DNA from: Providencia rettgeri
GTDB lineage: Bacteria; Pseudomonadota; Gammaproteobacteria; Enterobacterales; Enterobacteriaceae
NCBI RefSeq assembly: GCF_041075285.1
Contig: NZ_CP163512.1
Coordinates: forward strand, 1,674,001-1,738,000
DNA length: 64,000 nucleotides
Direction: 5' to 3'
The position numbers were made by a program, and so were the translations under genes. Shown here in pieces: positions 1 to 11,242 of this stretch. The first letter of the stretch is position 1; every line of letters starts with the position of its first letter. The notes below the pieces were generated by a model, which ran no database searches, was not told the origin of the DNA, and was given only the letters and a program-made list of their open reading frames with translations.

Positions 1-582
1 CGTGACTCGTCCCTTGCCATTGGTTATGTCCCGCAAAAACTGCATTTAGACACTACCCTCCCCTTGACCGTAAAGCGTTTTATGTTACTCAAGTTGGGTG
101 TTCGGCAAGAACATTTATTACCCGCTCTTGAGCGGGTCAATGCAACCCATCTTCTAGAGCAGCCGATGCAAAAGCTTTCCGGCGGTGAAACTCAACGTGT
201 CTTACTTGCTCGCGCGTTACTCAATAAGCCTGACCTTCTTGTTCTTGATGAGCCTGCCCAAGGCGTTGATATTACTGGGCAAGTTGCTTTGTATGATTTA
301 ATTAACCAATTAAGAACCGAGCTTGGTTGTGCCGTACTTATGGTTTCCCACGACTTACATTTAGTCATGGCAAAAACCGATAAGGTACTGTGTATTAATG
401 GCCATATCTGTTGCTCTGGGGCACCTGATGTGGTCTCCAACCACCCAGAATTTGTGGCGATGTTTGGCCACCGAGGTGCAGAGCAGCTCGGAGTATATCG
501 CCACCAACATAACCACCAACATGATTTAGAAGGTAATGTGATTACTGCCCACCAACACAGCAAGGACTGCAAACATGATTGA
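1..582 (+). CDS. znuC: Zinc ABC transporter ATP-binding protein ZnuC (5' end outside window)
   Basis: ATPase subunit of the high-affinity zinc importer ZnuABC; it powers Zn(II) passage through ZnuB at the inner membrane. The reading frame is open from base 1, so only the last 193 residues are seen and the Walker A part lies upstream. Visible are the ABC signature LSGGE near base 175, a Walker B followed by DEPAQGVD, and the H-loop in SHDLHL. The C-terminus is rich in histidine (HQHNHQHD, then [10 protein letters not shown]), plausibly metal-binding. The stop overlaps the znuB start by 8 bases, indicating translational coupling. Confidence 0.95.
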   Translation, partial: RDSSLAIGYVPQKLHLDTTLPLTVKRFMLLKLGVRQEHLLPALERVNATHLLEQPMQKLSGGETQRVLLARALLNKPDLLVLDEPAQGVDITGQVALYDLINQLRTELGCAVLMVSHDLHLVMAKTDKVLCINGHICCSGAPDVVSNHPEFVAMFGHRGAEQLGVYRHQHNHQHDLEGNVITAHQHSKDCKHD

Positions 583-1360
583 GTTATTGTTGCCGGGTTG
601 GATAGCCGGTATGTTACTGGCCATCGCCGCGGGACCACTCGGTTCTTTCGTTGTTTGGCGTCGTATGTCCTATTTTGGCGATACCTTAGCCCATGCCTCT
701 TTATTAGGGGTTGCCTTTGGCTTGTTGCTGAATATTAACCCTTTTTATGCTGTTATTGCCGTTACCCTTTTACTGGCTCTAATTTTAGTTTGGCTAGAAA
801 AACGCCCTCAACTGGCTGTTGATACCTTACTGGGGATTATGGCTCACAGCGCATTATCACTAGGATTAGTGGTCGTAAGTTTAATGGCAAACGTCCGCGT
901 TGACCTTATGGCTTATTTGTTTGGTGATCTGCTTTCCGTTAGTTATGAAGATATTATCACAATCTTTATTGGTGTCGTTGTCGTTTGCGGGTTACTTTTT
1001 TATCGTTGGCGAGCGCTTTTATCCATTACCGTTAGTCCTGAGCTTGCCTTTGTGGATGGCATTAATATTCAACGATTACGTTTATTATTAATGTTAGTGA
1101 CAGCACTAACCATTGGTATTGCCATGAAGTTTGTTGGTGCATTAATTATTACGTCACTACTGATTATTCCGGCAGCGACTGCGCGTCGTTTTGCACGTAC
1201 CCCTGAACAGATGGCATTTGTTGCAATATTAATTGGTATGATTTCTGTTACTGGCGGCTTGGCTTTCTCCGCGTTTTATGACACGCCTGCTGGCCCTTCG
1301 GTTGTATTAGTTTCTGCTATTCTATTTGTGCTTAGCTTAACGGTTAAAGCAAAGAATTAA
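575..1360 (+). CDS. znuB: Zinc ABC transporter permease ZnuB
   Basis: Membrane permease of the ZnuABC zinc importer. The 261-residue protein is very hydrophobic, with about eight predicted membrane segments, and matches the usual ZnuB length. It starts with ATG inside the last codons of znuC and is followed 32 bases after its stop by an intrinsic terminator, so it ends the znuCB transcript. Zur control is expected from the family, but the operon's promoter lies outside the window. Confidence 0.95.
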   Translation: MIELLLPGWIAGMLLAIAAGPLGSFVVWRRMSYFGDTLAHASLLGVAFGLLLNINPFYAVIAVTLLLALILVWLEKRPQLAVDTLLGIMAHSALSLGLVVVSLMANVRVDLMAYLFGDLLSVSYEDIITIFIGVVVVCGLLFYRWRALLSITVSPELAFVDGINIQRLRLLLMLVTALTIGIAMKFVGALIITSLLIIPAATARRFARTPEQMAFVAILIGMISVTGGLAFSAFYDTPAGPSVVLVSAILFVLSLTVKAKN

Positions 1361-1392
1361 TAATTGTAACGTTAACTGGTAAGTTTATTTCA

Positions 1393-1426
1393 CGCCGTTG
1401 TTGATTTTAAGCAGCGGCGTTTTTTA
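1393..1426 (+). terminator. Intrinsic terminator after znuB
   Basis: An 8-bp stem, CGCCGTTG paired with CAGCGGCG through one G-T wobble, has an 11-base loop and is followed directly by a run of T. It sits just after znuB. Confidence 0.85.
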
Positions 1427-1885
1427 TTTAATGATTTAATCGCGAATGGACTTTACCCTACTCAGATTTGAGCTGATACCCAGTGATGTAAAAGCAAAAC
1501 ATATCTTACCCCTATACCCCAATAGGTATTACGATTAAAACAGTAGATTAATCAATCATGAGTTGCTTGCTATTACACGGCAATGTTTCTCTTTCACACT
1601 GCTGGTTTTTAATGCAAACAAAGGCAATAAAACACCCCGAAAATTGATAAATGCGTTAATAAAACTGATTGACGCTTATTTGAATAAAATATGATGCTTA
1701 GACGCTGCCTTACAGGTTCGATTAAAGCGCGTTTCACTCTTTTGCTTGGACTAAATTAAGTTGTATTTCAGCAATCGAGCCTGCTCGTTTAATTCTACTC
1801 CTCGCAGCGAGAGGATACAGATATAATGGCTAAGCTTTGGCTTAATAGCACCGAACCCTTCACTTTTTATAGTACGGGTTAACGG
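1427..1885. other. Non-coding interval between convergent znuB and ruvB
   Basis: No supported gene in about 460 bases. It holds short hairpins (for example CCTAT/ATAGG near 1510-1530) and one 18-codon reading frame at 1826-1882 that is not convincing. No clear T-tailed terminator for ruvB is visible; a 5-bp stem AACCC/GGGTT near 1855-1880 is weak. Confidence 0.5.
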
Positions 1886-2896
1886 CTAGATCTCTTTGGG
1901 CGTTAACCCAAAATGATGATACGCATGCGCCGTTGCCATTCGCCCTCTCGGCGTTCGCTGGATAAAACCTTGTTGGATTAAGTAAGGCTCTAAAACATCT
2001 TCGATTGTTTCACGCTCCTCACCTATTGCGGCGGCTAAATTATCCACACCAACAGGTCCTCCCATAAATTTATCAATAATTGCCACAAGTAACTTGCGGT
2101 CTAAATAGTCAAACCCCGCCGCATCCACATTCAGCATATCCAGCGCTTGGCTTGCAATAAGCCCATTAATAGAGCCATCCCCCTTCACTTGGGCAAAATC
2201 GCGTACACGACGTAATAAGCGATTAGTAATACGTGGTGTGCCACGAGAGCGCATCGCGACTTGCATTGCGCCATCTTCCGTAATGTTGAGCCCCATATAT
2301 TGGGCACTGCGTTTGACAATATGCTGTAAGTCCGCCACTTGATAAAACTCGAGCCGCTGCACGATCCCAAAGCGGTCACGCAGTGGTGAAGTAAGGGATC
2401 CTGCCCGCGTTGTTGCCCCAATTAAGGTAAATGGAGGGAGGTCAATTTTGATTGAACGCGCAGCCGGTCCTTCACCAATCATGATATCCAATTGGTAATC
2501 TTCCATTGCGGGATAAAGAATTTCTTCAACAACAGGTGAAAGACGGTGGATCTCATCAATAAAGAGCACATCATGAGGCTCTAAATTGGTTAGCATTGCA
2601 GCTAAATCCCCCGCTTTCTCCAGCACTGGACCAGAAGTTGTCCGCAAATTTACGCCTAATTCGTTGGCGACAATCCCTGCTAATGTTGTTTTACCGAGCC
2701 CTGGCGGACCAAAAATCAGCAGATGGTCGAGAGCGTCACCACGCATTTTTGCTGCTTGGATAAAAATCTCCATTTGATCTTTAACCTGTGGCTGCCCAAT
2801 ATATTCGCTCAGCAGTTTCGGTCTGATCGCGCGATCAATGGCTTCTTCATCCGACTGTAAAACTTCAGCGGTAATTAGGCGGTCTGCTTCAATCAT
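1886..2896 (-). CDS. ruvB: Holliday junction branch migration ATPase RuvB
   Basis: Hexameric AAA+ motor that drives Holliday junction branch migration with RuvA. The 336 residues match the E. coli length. Walker A GPPGLGKT lies at residues 63-70, Walker B with DEIH at 114-117, and the GATTRAG sensor motif follows. The C-terminal part is the winged-helix DNA-binding domain. It starts 16 bases after the ruvA stop, so the two form an operon, expected to be SOS-induced through the LexA box upstream of ruvA. Confidence 0.98.
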   Translation of the reverse strand: MIEADRLITAEVLQSDEEAIDRAIRPKLLSEYIGQPQVKDQMEIFIQAAKMRGDALDHLLIFGPPGLGKTTLAGIVANELGVNLRTTSGPVLEKAGDLAAMLTNLEPHDVLFIDEIHRLSPVVEEILYPAMEDYQLDIMIGEGPAARSIKIDLPPFTLIGATTRAGSLTSPLRDRFGIVQRLEFYQVADLQHIVKRSAQYMGLNITEDGAMQVAMRSRGTPRITNRLLRRVRDFAQVKGDGSINGLIASQALDMLNVDAAGFDYLDRKLLVAIIDKFMGGPVGVDNLAAAIGEERETIEDVLEPYLIQQGFIQRTPRGRMATAHAYHHFGLTPKEI

Positions 2897-2912
2897 CTGT
2901 ATGACCTCTTAA

Positions 2913-3530
2913 TCAGAGTGCTGCACGTAGGGCATCACGGATCAATGTTTCAGAATCACTACCCGGCTTCGCCACTTTGCTCACCATACGGCTGGCTTCT
3001 TGTGGTTTGTAACCTAGTGCAATTAATGCTGCGGCTGCTTCAGCTTCGATATCAGCAGTGCTTGGCAGTTTGCTATTTACATCAGGTAAATTGATATCAC
3101 TAGTTTGATTAAATAAATCGCCATTCAACCCTTTGAAACGGTCTTTCATTTCAACGACTAAACGTTCTGCTGTCTTTTTACCGATCCCCGGTAACTTAAC
3201 CAATGATGCGATAGCTTCTTGTTCAATCGCGGAAACAAATTGTTGTGCAGACATACCCGATAAGATTGCTAATGCAAGCTTTGGCCCTACACCGTTAACT
3301 TTGATTAATTCCTTAAATAGCGCTCTTTCTTGCTTATCATTAAAACCATAGAGTAATTGAGCGTCCTCGCGAACGACAAAGTGAGTAAAAACAATTGCTT
3401 CTTGGCCAATATCAGGTAGTTCATAGAAACAAGTCATCGGCATATGAACTTCATAACCTACCCCTTGAAGTTCTAACAGAACTATTGGAGGTTGCTTTTC
3501 TAATACGATACCACGTAAACGACCAATCAC
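2913..3530 (-). CDS. ruvA: Holliday junction branch migration protein RuvA
   Basis: Tetrameric protein that grips the Holliday junction and loads RuvB. At 205 residues it has the usual length, beginning MIGRLRG, with helix-hairpin-helix segments (VNGVGPKLA and [12 protein letters not shown]) that bind DNA backbone, and a C-terminal domain that contacts RuvB. First gene of ruvAB; a LexA operator is about 80 bases upstream of its start. Confidence 0.98.
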   Translation of the reverse strand: MIGRLRGIVLEKQPPIVLLELQGVGYEVHMPMTCFYELPDIGQEAIVFTHFVVREDAQLLYGFNDKQERALFKELIKVNGVGPKLALAILSGMSAQQFVSAIEQEAIASLVKLPGIGKKTAERLVVEMKDRFKGLNGDLFNQTSDINLPDVNSKLPSTADIEAEAAAALIALGYKPQEASRMVSKVAKPGSDSETLIRDALRAAL

Positions 3531-3611
3531 ATTAAATTCCTCTATAATGACTTAAACCGAAACCTGTTCAGCCAAATGTTATTAATAGTGTTGTTTATAC
3601 CACAAAAAAGG

Positions 3612-3627
3612 CTGGATGCATATCCAG
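3612..3627 (-). promoter_or_regulatory. LexA (SOS) operator upstream of ruvAB
   Basis: The 16-bp core CTG-N10-CAG fits the LexA consensus, with inner bases GATGCATATC forming a near-palindrome. It lies between ruvC and ruvA, about 80 bases before the ruvA start, where E. coli has its ruvAB SOS box. The assignment rests on consensus and position. Confidence 0.8.
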
Positions 3628-3671
3628 TTACAAGCTATTTGTTACCACATCATTCGCTTTCAGACAGACTT

Positions 3672-4193
3672 CTACCTTAAGCGTCCTCGGGTTACGACCA
3701 ATCGCGGATCACCTACTTTTAATAGGTTTTGATTAAAATGACAATGAGTAATCGCTATTGCCAACGCATCCGCAGCATCTGATTGTGGATTGGCTGACAA
3801 TTTAAGTATTGACTTAACCATATGTTGTACTTGGCTTTTTTCAGCTGCACCAGTGCCAACAACCGTTTGTTTCACTTGGCGAGCCGCATATTCAAACACG
3901 GGAATATTTAGGTTTGCCGCAGCCACTATTGCGACACCACGCGCTTGACCTAACTTAAGTGCTGAATCTGGGTTTTTTGCCATAAAAACTTGTTCTATTG
4001 AAAGAACATCCGGCTGGTATTGGGTGATAATTTCCGAGATCCCCGCATAAATTCGTTGCAGGCGGCTTGGTAAATCATCAACTTGTGTACGAATACAGCC
4101 ACTGCCCAGATACAGTAATTGCCTGCCTTGTTGGCGAATAACGCCGTAGCCGGTGACTCGAGAACCGGGGTCAATGCCTAAGATAATTGCCAT
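3672..4193 (-). CDS. ruvC: Holliday junction resolvase RuvC
   Basis: Endonuclease that cuts Holliday junctions symmetrically as a dimer. The 173-residue protein begins [10 protein letters not shown], carrying the first catalytic Asp; the catalytic Glu is in LSIEQVF, and the last two acidic residues are in SDAADALA. It lies upstream of ruvAB on the same strand, separated by 141 bases containing the LexA box, so it can be expressed independently of ruvAB as in E. coli. Confidence 0.97.
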   Translation of the reverse strand: MAIILGIDPGSRVTGYGVIRQQGRQLLYLGSGCIRTQVDDLPSRLQRIYAGISEIITQYQPDVLSIEQVFMAKNPDSALKLGQARGVAIVAAANLNIPVFEYAARQVKQTVVGTGAAEKSQVQHMVKSILKLSANPQSDAADALAIAITHCHFNQNLLKVGDPRLVVTRGRLR

Positions 4194-4350
4194 AAAGAAT
4201 CGATTTGTGCCTCTTAATATTTATTGCTATTTATTCATTATTTTACTTAGCAGCATAATACTCTCTATTTCAATTAAATAGCTATTTGATTCTTAATGTT
4301 AATCATAGACTAGAAAAAGTATAGAAAATGGAAAGAAAAACAAAGGCGTT

Positions 4351-4383
4351 AGAGAAAACAGGCTGCGCCAGCCGGCTTTCTCT
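4351..4383 (-). terminator. Terminator hairpin after yebC
   Basis: Read leftward, the hairpin GGCTG-GCG-CAGCC is followed by TGTTTTCTCT, and the whole is enclosed by a longer AGAGAAA/TTTCTCT stem. It sits between the yebC stop and ruvC, so it probably ends the aspS-nudB-yebC transcript. Confidence 0.6.
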
Positions 4384-4426
4384 ACGCGGAGGGATTATAT
4401 TACTGATGTAATATAATGCGCACTAA

Positions 4427-5170
4427 TTACAGTGTCGCTGCGACCTCGTCAGAAATATCACCATTATGGTAAACTTCTTGCACGTCGTCAGAATCTTCCA
4501 ACATATCAATCAAGCGTAACAATTTTGGTGCTGTTTCAGCATCCAATTCTGCTTTGGTTGATGGGATCATGGAAACTTCAGCCGCTTCACTGGTAAAACC
4601 AGCAGCATCCAGTGCATCTTTAACATCACCGAACGTTTCAGGTGTAGTATACACATCGATTGCGCCATCATCGTATGTTTCAACGTCATCAGCACCCGCT
4701 TCTAATGCCGCTTCCATCAGAGCATCTTCATCTACACCCGGTGCATAAGTGATCACACCACGCTTAGTAAACAGATAGGCAACTGAGCCATCCGTCCCTA
4801 AGTTACCACCTGTTTTAGTGAAAGCATGGCGAACTTCAGATACAGTACGGTTACGGTTATCGCTTAAGCATTCAACCATAACGGCTGTACCGCCAGGACC
4901 ATAACCTTCATAAATGATGGTTTCCATATTGTCATTTTCATCATTACCCACACCACGTGCAATTGCACGGTTTAAGGTGTCACGAGTCATGTTGTTAGAT
5001 AACGCTTTATCTACCGCTGCACGTAAACGTGGGTTTGTTGCGGGATCACCACCACCTAAACGAGCTGCCGTGACTAATTCGCGGATAATTTTAGTAAAAA
5101 TCTTACCGCGCTTAGCATCTTGGGCTGCTTTACGATGTTTGGTATTGGCCCATTTACTATGACCTGCCAT
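4427..5170 (-). CDS. yebC: YebC/PmpR family protein
   Basis: Cytoplasmic YebC/PmpR-family protein of 247 residues, beginning with the family hallmark [20 protein letters not shown]. Family members have been described as transcriptional regulators and more recently as factors helping ribosomes through polyproline stretches; which applies here cannot be read from sequence. It follows nudB by 30 bases on the same strand and precedes ruvC, the conserved enterobacterial order. Confidence 0.95.
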   Translation of the reverse strand: MAGHSKWANTKHRKAAQDAKRGKIFTKIIRELVTAARLGGGDPATNPRLRAAVDKALSNNMTRDTLNRAIARGVGNDENDNMETIIYEGYGPGGTAVMVECLSDNRNRTVSEVRHAFTKTGGNLGTDGSVAYLFTKRGVITYAPGVDEDALMEAALEAGADDVETYDDGAIDVYTTPETFGDVKDALDAAGFTSEAAEVSMIPSTKAELDAETAPKLLRLIDMLEDSDDVQEVYHNGDISDEVAATL

Positions 5171-5200
5171 GAAATATCTCCAAAAACGTCAATACAATAA

Positions 5201-5632
5201 TTAATTAGCAAATTCTAAAATAGCCTGACTGTTACTCCATGATTTTGTGAGTTTTGCCGCTTCAATTGGGCTTAACCAACAAAATTCTGTATGTTCAGTC
5301 AGTAATGGCATTTTTTCTTCATCAAGCACCATTTTAAACCAATGCTCTTTACAATGAGTGACATCAGGTGCATAACGATGCCTGAAATGCGGGAAGATTT
5401 CAAAGATGATACTGTGTGACAAGTCTTGCACACCATTTTGCTCGGCATCAAAACCAGTCTCCTCTTTGATTTCACGACACGCAGTTTCATACGGTTTTTC
5501 GTTAGATTCCAGACTTCCGGTTACTGACTGCCAAAAGTCTGGATCATCTTTACGTCGTAGCATTAGCACCCGACCACTTGTTTTAGCCACGATAATGACT
5601 AGTACCGATTCGGGGCGCTTAAATGCCGTCAT
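5201..5632 (-). CDS. nudB: Dihydroneopterin triphosphate diphosphatase NudB
   Basis: Nudix hydrolase that removes pyrophosphate from dihydroneopterin triphosphate early in folate synthesis. The complete Nudix box (G-x5-E-x7-RE-x2-EE-x-GF) is visible around residues 39-61, from GSLESNE to REIKEETGF. At 143 residues it is slightly shorter than E. coli NudB. It begins 8 bases after aspS, on the same strand, so the two are co-transcribed. Confidence 0.93.
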   Translation of the reverse strand: MTAFKRPESVLVIIVAKTSGRVLMLRRKDDPDFWQSVTGSLESNEKPYETACREIKEETGFDAEQNGVQDLSHSIIFEIFPHFRHRYAPDVTHCKEHWFKMVLDEEKMPLLTEHTEFCWLSPIEAAKLTKSWSNSQAILEFAN

Positions 5633-5640
5633 TCGCCGTT

Positions 5641-7410
5641 TTACTCTTCGTCTTTCGCAACAACCGCAATCGCCAGCTCACTGAGTGAGTCAGGGTTTGC
5701 ATGGCTTGGCGCATTGGTCATCAAGCAAGCCGCAGCGGTTGTTTTCGGGAAAGCAATAACATCACGAATGTTATCAGTTCCAGTTAATAACATCACTAAG
5801 CGGTCAAGGCCAAATGCTAAACCTGCGTGTGGCGGTGTACCGTATTTCAGTGCATCTAATAAGAAGCCAAATTTTTCACGTTGGTCTTCCTCATTAATAC
5901 CTAAAATACTAAACACGGTTTGTTGCATTTCATTACGGTGAATACGCACTGATCCACCACCGACTTCATAACCGTTGATAACCATATCGTAAGCATTGGC
6001 GACCGCGTCTTCCGGTTTACTAGCCAATTCTTCTGGTGAGAAATCTTTCGGCGATGTGAATGGGTGATGCATTGCGGTTAATCCACCTTCCCCGTCATCT
6101 TCAAACATAGGGAAGTCGATAACCCACAACGGCTGCCAGCTATTTAGGTCTGTCAGGTTTAAATCACGGCCAACTTTCAAACGCAGTGCGCCCATGGAGT
6201 CAGTTACAATGTTTTTCGCACCTGCACCAAACAGGATGATATCGCCATCCGCTGCACCAGTACGGTCTAACAGCTGATTAATCACCTCTTCATTCAGGAA
6301 TTTTGCCACCGGGCTTTGAATACCGTCTAAGCCTTTCGCTCGCTCGTTGACTTTCATCCAAGCCAACCCTTTCGCGCCATAAATACCGACAAATTGGCCA
6401 TATTCATCAATTTGTTTACGGGTCATTGCTGCGCCACCGGGCACTTTTAATGCCACAACACGACCTTTCGGATCGTTCGCTGGACCAGAGAATACGGCAA
6501 ACTCAACATCTTTAACGATATCAGCCACATCCACCAGTTCCATTGGATTACGAAGATCGGGTTTATCTGAACCATAACGACGCATTGCTTCAGCAAACGT
6601 CATAATTGGGAAGTCACCTAAATCAACATTTTTCACTTCTAACCATAAGTTGCGGATCATGCGTTCCATGATTTCGCGCACTTGTTCTGCGGTCATAAAT
6701 GAGGTTTCAACGTCGATTTGGGTAAATTCAGGTTGACGATCAGCTCGTAGGTCTTCATCGCGGAAGCATTTTACGATTTGATAATAGCGATCAAAGCCAG
6801 ACATCATTAGCAACTGTTTGAACAACTGCGGAGATTGTGGCAACGCGTAAAATTTACCTTTATGAACACGGCTTGGTACTAAGTAGTCACGAGCACCTTC
6901 CGGTGTCGCTTTGGTTAACATAGGGGTTTCAACGTCAACGAAACCTTCTTTGTCCATAAAGTTACGGACAAAGCTCGTGATTTTCGCACGAGTACGTAAG
7001 CGCTCAGACATCTCTGGGCGGCGTAAATCTAAGTAACGGTATTTTAAGCGGCGCTCTTCTGTATTCGTTTGGTTGCTATCGAGTGGCAACGGTTCTGATT
7101 TATTGAATACGTTAAGCTCTTCTGCGAAAATTTCAATTTCCCCAGTCGCCATATCGTTATTTTTTTGGCTATCTGGACGCGCACGTACTGTCCCTGTGAT
7201 TTGGATACAGAACTCATTACGCAGCTCTGACGCTTTTTCAAATATGTCTTTACGCGCTGGATCGAAGAAAACCTGAACGATACCTTCACGGTCACGCATA
7301 TCGATAAAAATCAAACCACCTAAGTCGCGACGGCGGTTTACCCATCCACAAAGAGTGACCTGTTGGCCTTCGTGAGCGATGTTTAACTGCCCACAATAAT
7401 TAGTACGCAT
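5641..7410 (-). CDS. aspS: Aspartate--tRNA ligase
   Basis: Class II aminoacyl-tRNA synthetase that charges tRNA-Asp. The 589 residues match the bacterial AspRS length. The N-terminal OB-fold anticodon domain comes first ([15 protein letters not shown]), then class II motif 2 ([18 protein letters not shown]), the bacterial GAD insertion, and motif 3 ([13 protein letters not shown]). It heads the leftward aspS-nudB-yebC group. Confidence 0.98.
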   Translation of the reverse strand: MRTNYCGQLNIAHEGQQVTLCGWVNRRRDLGGLIFIDMRDREGIVQVFFDPARKDIFEKASELRNEFCIQITGTVRARPDSQKNNDMATGEIEIFAEELNVFNKSEPLPLDSNQTNTEERRLKYRYLDLRRPEMSERLRTRAKITSFVRNFMDKEGFVDVETPMLTKATPEGARDYLVPSRVHKGKFYALPQSPQLFKQLLMMSGFDRYYQIVKCFRDEDLRADRQPEFTQIDVETSFMTAEQVREIMERMIRNLWLEVKNVDLGDFPIMTFAEAMRRYGSDKPDLRNPMELVDVADIVKDVEFAVFSGPANDPKGRVVALKVPGGAAMTRKQIDEYGQFVGIYGAKGLAWMKVNERAKGLDGIQSPVAKFLNEEVINQLLDRTGAADGDIILFGAGAKNIVTDSMGALRLKVGRDLNLTDLNSWQPLWVIDFPMFEDDGEGGLTAMHHPFTSPKDFSPEELASKPEDAVANAYDMVINGYEVGGGSVRIHRNEMQQTVFSILGINEEDQREKFGFLLDALKYGTPPHAGLAFGLDRLVMLLTGTDNIRDVIAFPKTTAAACLMTNAPSHANPDSLSELAIAVVAKDEE

Positions 7411-7525
7411 ACAATATCCTTTTACTCAGCTTGTTGTGCTTTTGCTTGCTGCGGGATTTTGGCATTTTGCTGAACCCTATTTGCGAAACACGGGGCTGAA
7501 AATTCAGAATGTCAAAAAGGCAGAC

Positions 7526-7531
7526 ATTATA
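7526..7531 (-). promoter_or_regulatory. Candidate -10 element of the aspS promoter
   Basis: A consensus TATAAT is read leftward about 115 bases before aspS, preceded by TG. No strong -35 hexamer is visible at 16-18 bases (TATTTG at 17 is weak). Confidence 0.45.
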
Positions 7532-7883
7532 CAGGAAATTCTGTTAGACAAATAGTTGCGAATACCGCTTATCGCCTAAACCATTTTGTTTTTAATCATA
7601 TTTTCATCAATTTTATGATAGTTCTTCAATTACATTGAAATTATCAACCCAAGATAGGATTAAATGAAGAATATGGTTAAGTTGATTTTAAGGGACTAAA
7701 GACGCCATGTATATATTGAGAGAAAGGTTTATTTGTATGTTCACTTGTTGCTGTTTAAAAAACACCCCAAGTTTACTTCGTCAGTTTTTTATTATTTTTT
7801 CGCTTAACCGCCTTTTAGCCGGGTAAAAATGTTTGCGCTTTTCACTGGTTAAGCCGATTTAGGAATTGTTACCGTTTTCTGTT

Positions 7884-7892
7884 TGCTATAAT
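7884..7892 (+). promoter_or_regulatory. Extended -10 promoter of the DUF4377 lipoprotein gene
   Basis: TGC followed by consensus TATAAT (7887-7892) forms an extended -10 element 57 bases before the ATG. The upstream TTGTTA at 7866-7871 is a poor -35 with 15-base spacing, which an extended -10 can tolerate. Confidence 0.5.
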
Positions 7893-7948
7893 CCACTCAA
7901 CTAAGTAATAAATTTAATAAATTATCGCCAACCGTTTAAGGATTGCAC

Positions 7949-8272
7949 ATGAAAAAACTGTTACTCGCGTCATCAATGCTAATGTTACTTGTTGGATGCC
8001 AAACCGTGAAAACCACAGATATTGATAACAATAAAACATTTTATGTTGACTCCACACTCGCTGACTGTATGGGTGTTGCGCCAATGAAATGCATGAAAGT
8101 GAAAGAAAATCCCAATGATGACTGGCAATTATTCTATAATTCTATCCAAGGTTTCGAATACCAGCCAGGCTTTTCATATATCTTGCAAGTTAAACAATTT
8201 GATGTACCAAACCCACCCGCTGATGCACCTAGCATCCGCTATGAGCTTGTAAAAATCGTTGAAAAGAAATAA
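7949..8272 (+). CDS. DUF4377-type lipoprotein
   Basis: A 107-residue putative lipoprotein. The N-terminus is a lipoprotein signal peptide (MKKLLLASS...) with lipobox LVGC, so Cys-19 should be lipidated. The rest resembles the DUF4377 domain, with the motif CMGVAPMKCMKVKENP and NDDWQLFY; the two conserved cysteines may pair. The ATG at 7949 is chosen because AAGGA lies 6 bases before it; a TTG two codons upstream has no such site. Function is unknown; proteins with this domain often sit in the envelope. A stable hairpin follows. Confidence 0.8.
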   Translation: MKKLLLASSMLMLLVGCQTVKTTDIDNNKTFYVDSTLADCMGVAPMKCMKVKENPNDDWQLFYNSIQGFEYQPGFSYILQVKQFDVPNPPADAPSIRYELVKIVEKK

Positions 8273-8286
8273 ATTTTAAGTCTTAA

Positions 8287-8324
8287 AAGCCATTCTGTAG
8301 GTCTATTGGCCTACTTAATGGCTT
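8287..8324 (+). terminator. Stable hairpin after the lipoprotein gene
   Basis: AAGCCATT pairs with AATGGCTT and an inner GTAGG with CCTAC across a 2x2 internal loop. No T-run follows, so it may be a weak terminator or an mRNA 3' stabiliser. Confidence 0.45.
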
Positions 8325-8383
8325 GATACTGTCCTAACGAAATGAATCAAGTCACCATCGAAAACAACAAGAGTCGTAAAATC

Positions 8384-8788
8384 ATGAGTGCTAAAATTAT
8401 TGATAAGCTTGGGTTACTCACTGTATCTGAAGGCAAGGTTGCCATGGTGCGCTCTCACAACAAAGATTTGTTTTACATCCCAGGCGGGAAACGTGAACAA
8501 GGAGAAACAGATGAGCAAGCACTATGCCGGGAGATTCAAGAAGAATTAACGTTACAGTTAGATGCTGCCACCATTGTTTTTTATGGTGAATTCTTAGGGG
8601 CAGCTGATGGTAAACAAGATGGTACGCAAGTGCGTATTCGTTGTTACTTCGCTGATTTTCAAGGTGAACCACAGCCTGCCGCTGAAATTGCTGAGTTAGC
8701 TTGGTTCACCAGTGACGATTTGCCACGTTGCTCGACAACCGCCGCCACGATCCTATCCCAATTAATGCAAGATGGTATCATTAAATAA
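8384..8788 (+). CDS. Nudix hydrolase
   Basis: Small Nudix hydrolase with a canonical box: GKREQGE, seven residues, then REIQEELTL. Such enzymes cleave nucleoside diphosphates linked to another moiety; the substrate here is not evident. The start is uncertain. ATG at 8384 gives 134 residues beginning MSAKIIDKLGLL, which fits the domain start; ATG at 8342 would add 14 residues with no clear ribosome binding site at either position. A single gene between the lipoprotein and yecN, not seen in the E. coli order. Confidence 0.85.
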   Translation: MSAKIIDKLGLLTVSEGKVAMVRSHNKDLFYIPGGKREQGETDEQALCREIQEELTLQLDAATIVFYGEFLGAADGKQDGTQVRIRCYFADFQGEPQPAAEIAELAWFTSDDLPRCSTTAATILSQLMQDGIIK

Positions 8789-8937
8789 CCCTACGTGATT
8801 ACCCAAAAAAGTAGTGAATTTATTTGTCGAACGCGATTTTAGGATTTACAATTTAGAAAATATCGTTAATACCCATTACTATAACTTATATTTTTAGGTG
8901 TTTTCATAATTTGGCTCGTTTTATAGTGGAGTAAAAA

Positions 8938-9336
8938 ATGGTCAGCTCTTTATACGCTGTACTGGGTGCCTTACTGCTGCTTAGATTGTCCTTAAATGTT
9001 GTAAAGCTGCGTAACCAATACCGTATAGCTTATGGCGATGGCGGTTTTTATGAATTACAGACTGCAATTCGTGTTCATGGCAATGCTATCGAATACATTC
9101 CTATCTCCCTTATTTTATTGCTTTTAATGGAGATGAATGGTGCACAAGTTTGGATGATCCACCTTTGTGGGTTAATTTTAATTGCTGGTCGACTACTTCA
9201 CTCCTACGGTTTAAAAAATCACGATTATTCATACCGTCGCTCAGGTATGGCCGCTACTTATCTTTCGATGGCATTAATGGTTATCGCCAATACTTATTAC
9301 CTACCATGGCTACAGATCGTTTCATTTAATCTGTAA
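8938..9336 (+). CDS. yecN: MAPEG family inner-membrane protein YecN
   Basis: 132-residue membrane protein of the MAPEG (microsomal glutathione S-transferase-like) superfamily. It shows the family pattern: first helix, then VVKLRNQYRIAYGDGG, RVHGNAIEYIPISL, and two more hydrophobic helices. It lies directly upstream of cmoA as in E. coli, supporting the name. The enzymatic activity of bacterial YecN is unclear. A hairpin at 9351-9370 separates it from cmoA. Confidence 0.88.
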   Translation: MVSSLYAVLGALLLLRLSLNVVKLRNQYRIAYGDGGFYELQTAIRVHGNAIEYIPISLILLLLMEMNGAQVWMIHLCGLILIAGRLLHSYGLKNHDYSYRRSGMAATYLSMALMVIANTYYLPWLQIVSFNL

Positions 9337-9350
9337 CCTGCCAGTTATTA

Positions 9351-9370
9351 CGGCACAACATAATGTGCCG
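9351..9370 (+). terminator. Hairpin between yecN and cmoA
   Basis: A perfect 7-bp stem CGGCACA/TGTGCCG with a 6-base loop is followed by moderately T-rich DNA. Probably a terminator of yecN. Confidence 0.5.
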
Positions 9371-9390
9371 CCTTATAATTTCATTCTTAA

Positions 9391-10215
<825 letters not shown>

Positions 10216-10217
10216 AG

Positions 10218-11189
10218 ATGATTGATTTTGGTCGTTTTTACCAACAAATTGCGGTTGGCCCATTAAGCCATTGGCTGGAAACGTTACCCGCACAATTAGC
10301 TGAGTGGAAAAAGCAAGGTTTACATGGCGGCTTTTCTTCATGGGAAAAAATGCTCGATAACTTGCCGGTAATGCACCCAACCCATTTAGATTTAGTAAAT
10401 AGCGTAACAGCTACGCGTACCCCTGAGCTCACCGCTGGTGAAACACGCCGTTTAAATAATATTCTTGAGCAATTAATGCCATGGCGTAAAGGCCCTTTTT
10501 CCCTTTATGGCGTCAACATCGATACTGAATGGCGTTCAGATTGGAAATGGGATCGCGTTTTACCGCATATTTCCTCACTAAAAGATAGATATGTGTTAGA
10601 TGTTGGGTGTGGTAGTGGTTACCATATGTGGCGCATGCTGGGACAAGAAGCCAAATTTGTGGTTGGTATTGATCCTACAGAACTTTTCTTATGTCAATTT
10701 GAGGCGGTGAGAAAACTATTGGGTGATGACCAACGCGCTCATTTATTACCCCTTGGTATTGAGCAACTCCCAGCGTTAAAAGCCTTTGATACCGTGTTTT
10801 CCATGGGCGTACTGTATCATCGTCGTTCTCCCCTTGACCATTTATGGCAATTGAAAAACCAATTAGTCAGTGAAGGTGAATTAGTACTCGAAAGTTTAGT
10901 GATTGAAGGTGATGAATTCCAATGCCTTATCCCCGGTGATCGCTATGCGCAAATGCGCAATGTCTATTTTATCCCTTCCGCCAAGATGCTGAAAGTGTGG
11001 TTAGAAAAATGCGGTTTTGTTGATGTACGTATTGTTGATCACGCAGTGACGTCATTAGACGAACAGCGCAGAACACAGTGGATGAGAACGGACTCACTGG
11101 CTGAATTTTTAGACCCGAACGATCAAAGTAAAACGATTGAGGGTTACCCCGCCCCCCTGCGTGCAATTTTAGTCGCACGTAAGCCTTAA
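10218..11189 (+). CDS. cmoB: tRNA U34 carboxymethyltransferase CmoB
   Basis: Uses carboxy-SAM to carboxymethylate 5-hydroxyuridine at tRNA position 34, giving cmo5U and wider wobble decoding. The protein has 323 residues, the E. coli length. The methyltransferase motif [15 protein letters not shown] lies near residue 126, and the [15 protein letters not shown] segment is typical of CmoB. Downstream is a strong hairpin shared with the convergent dms operon. Confidence 0.97.
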   Translation: MIDFGRFYQQIAVGPLSHWLETLPAQLAEWKKQGLHGGFSSWEKMLDNLPVMHPTHLDLVNSVTATRTPELTAGETRRLNNILEQLMPWRKGPFSLYGVNIDTEWRSDWKWDRVLPHISSLKDRYVLDVGCGSGYHMWRMLGQEAKFVVGIDPTELFLCQFEAVRKLLGDDQRAHLLPLGIEQLPALKAFDTVFSMGVLYHRRSPLDHLWQLKNQLVSEGELVLESLVIEGDEFQCLIPGDRYAQMRNVYFIPSAKMLKVWLEKCGFVDVRIVDHAVTSLDEQRRTQWMRTDSLAEFLDPNDQSKTIEGYPAPLRAILVARKP

Positions 11190-11196
11190 GTAATCA

Positions 11197-11226
11197 TGTG
11201 CCTATTGGTTTAACCCGATAGGCACA
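11197..11226. terminator. Hairpin between convergent cmoB and dmsC
   Basis: A 9-bp stem TGTGCCTAT/ATAGGCACA is extended by a wobble pair and CC/GG pairing. The T-tracts on both sides are short, so termination strength is uncertain; its position suits a bidirectional terminator. Confidence 0.55.
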
Positions 11227-11242
11227 TCTATTCACCTTATCA

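Larger units (their letters stand above)
7411..7948. other. Divergent intergenic region between aspS and the DUF4377 lipoprotein gene
   Basis: About 540 AT-rich bases with no supported gene. It carries a candidate -10 for aspS (7526-7531) and an extended -10 for the lipoprotein gene (7887-7892). No RNA gene or repeat was recognised between them. Confidence 0.5.

Noticed and set aside
1826..1882. 18-codon reading frame (MAKLWLNSTEPF...) with a GAGGA upstream, ending just before ruvB's stop
   Set aside because: Spacing to the start is long and it lies tail-to-tail with ruvB; nothing beyond chance supports it.
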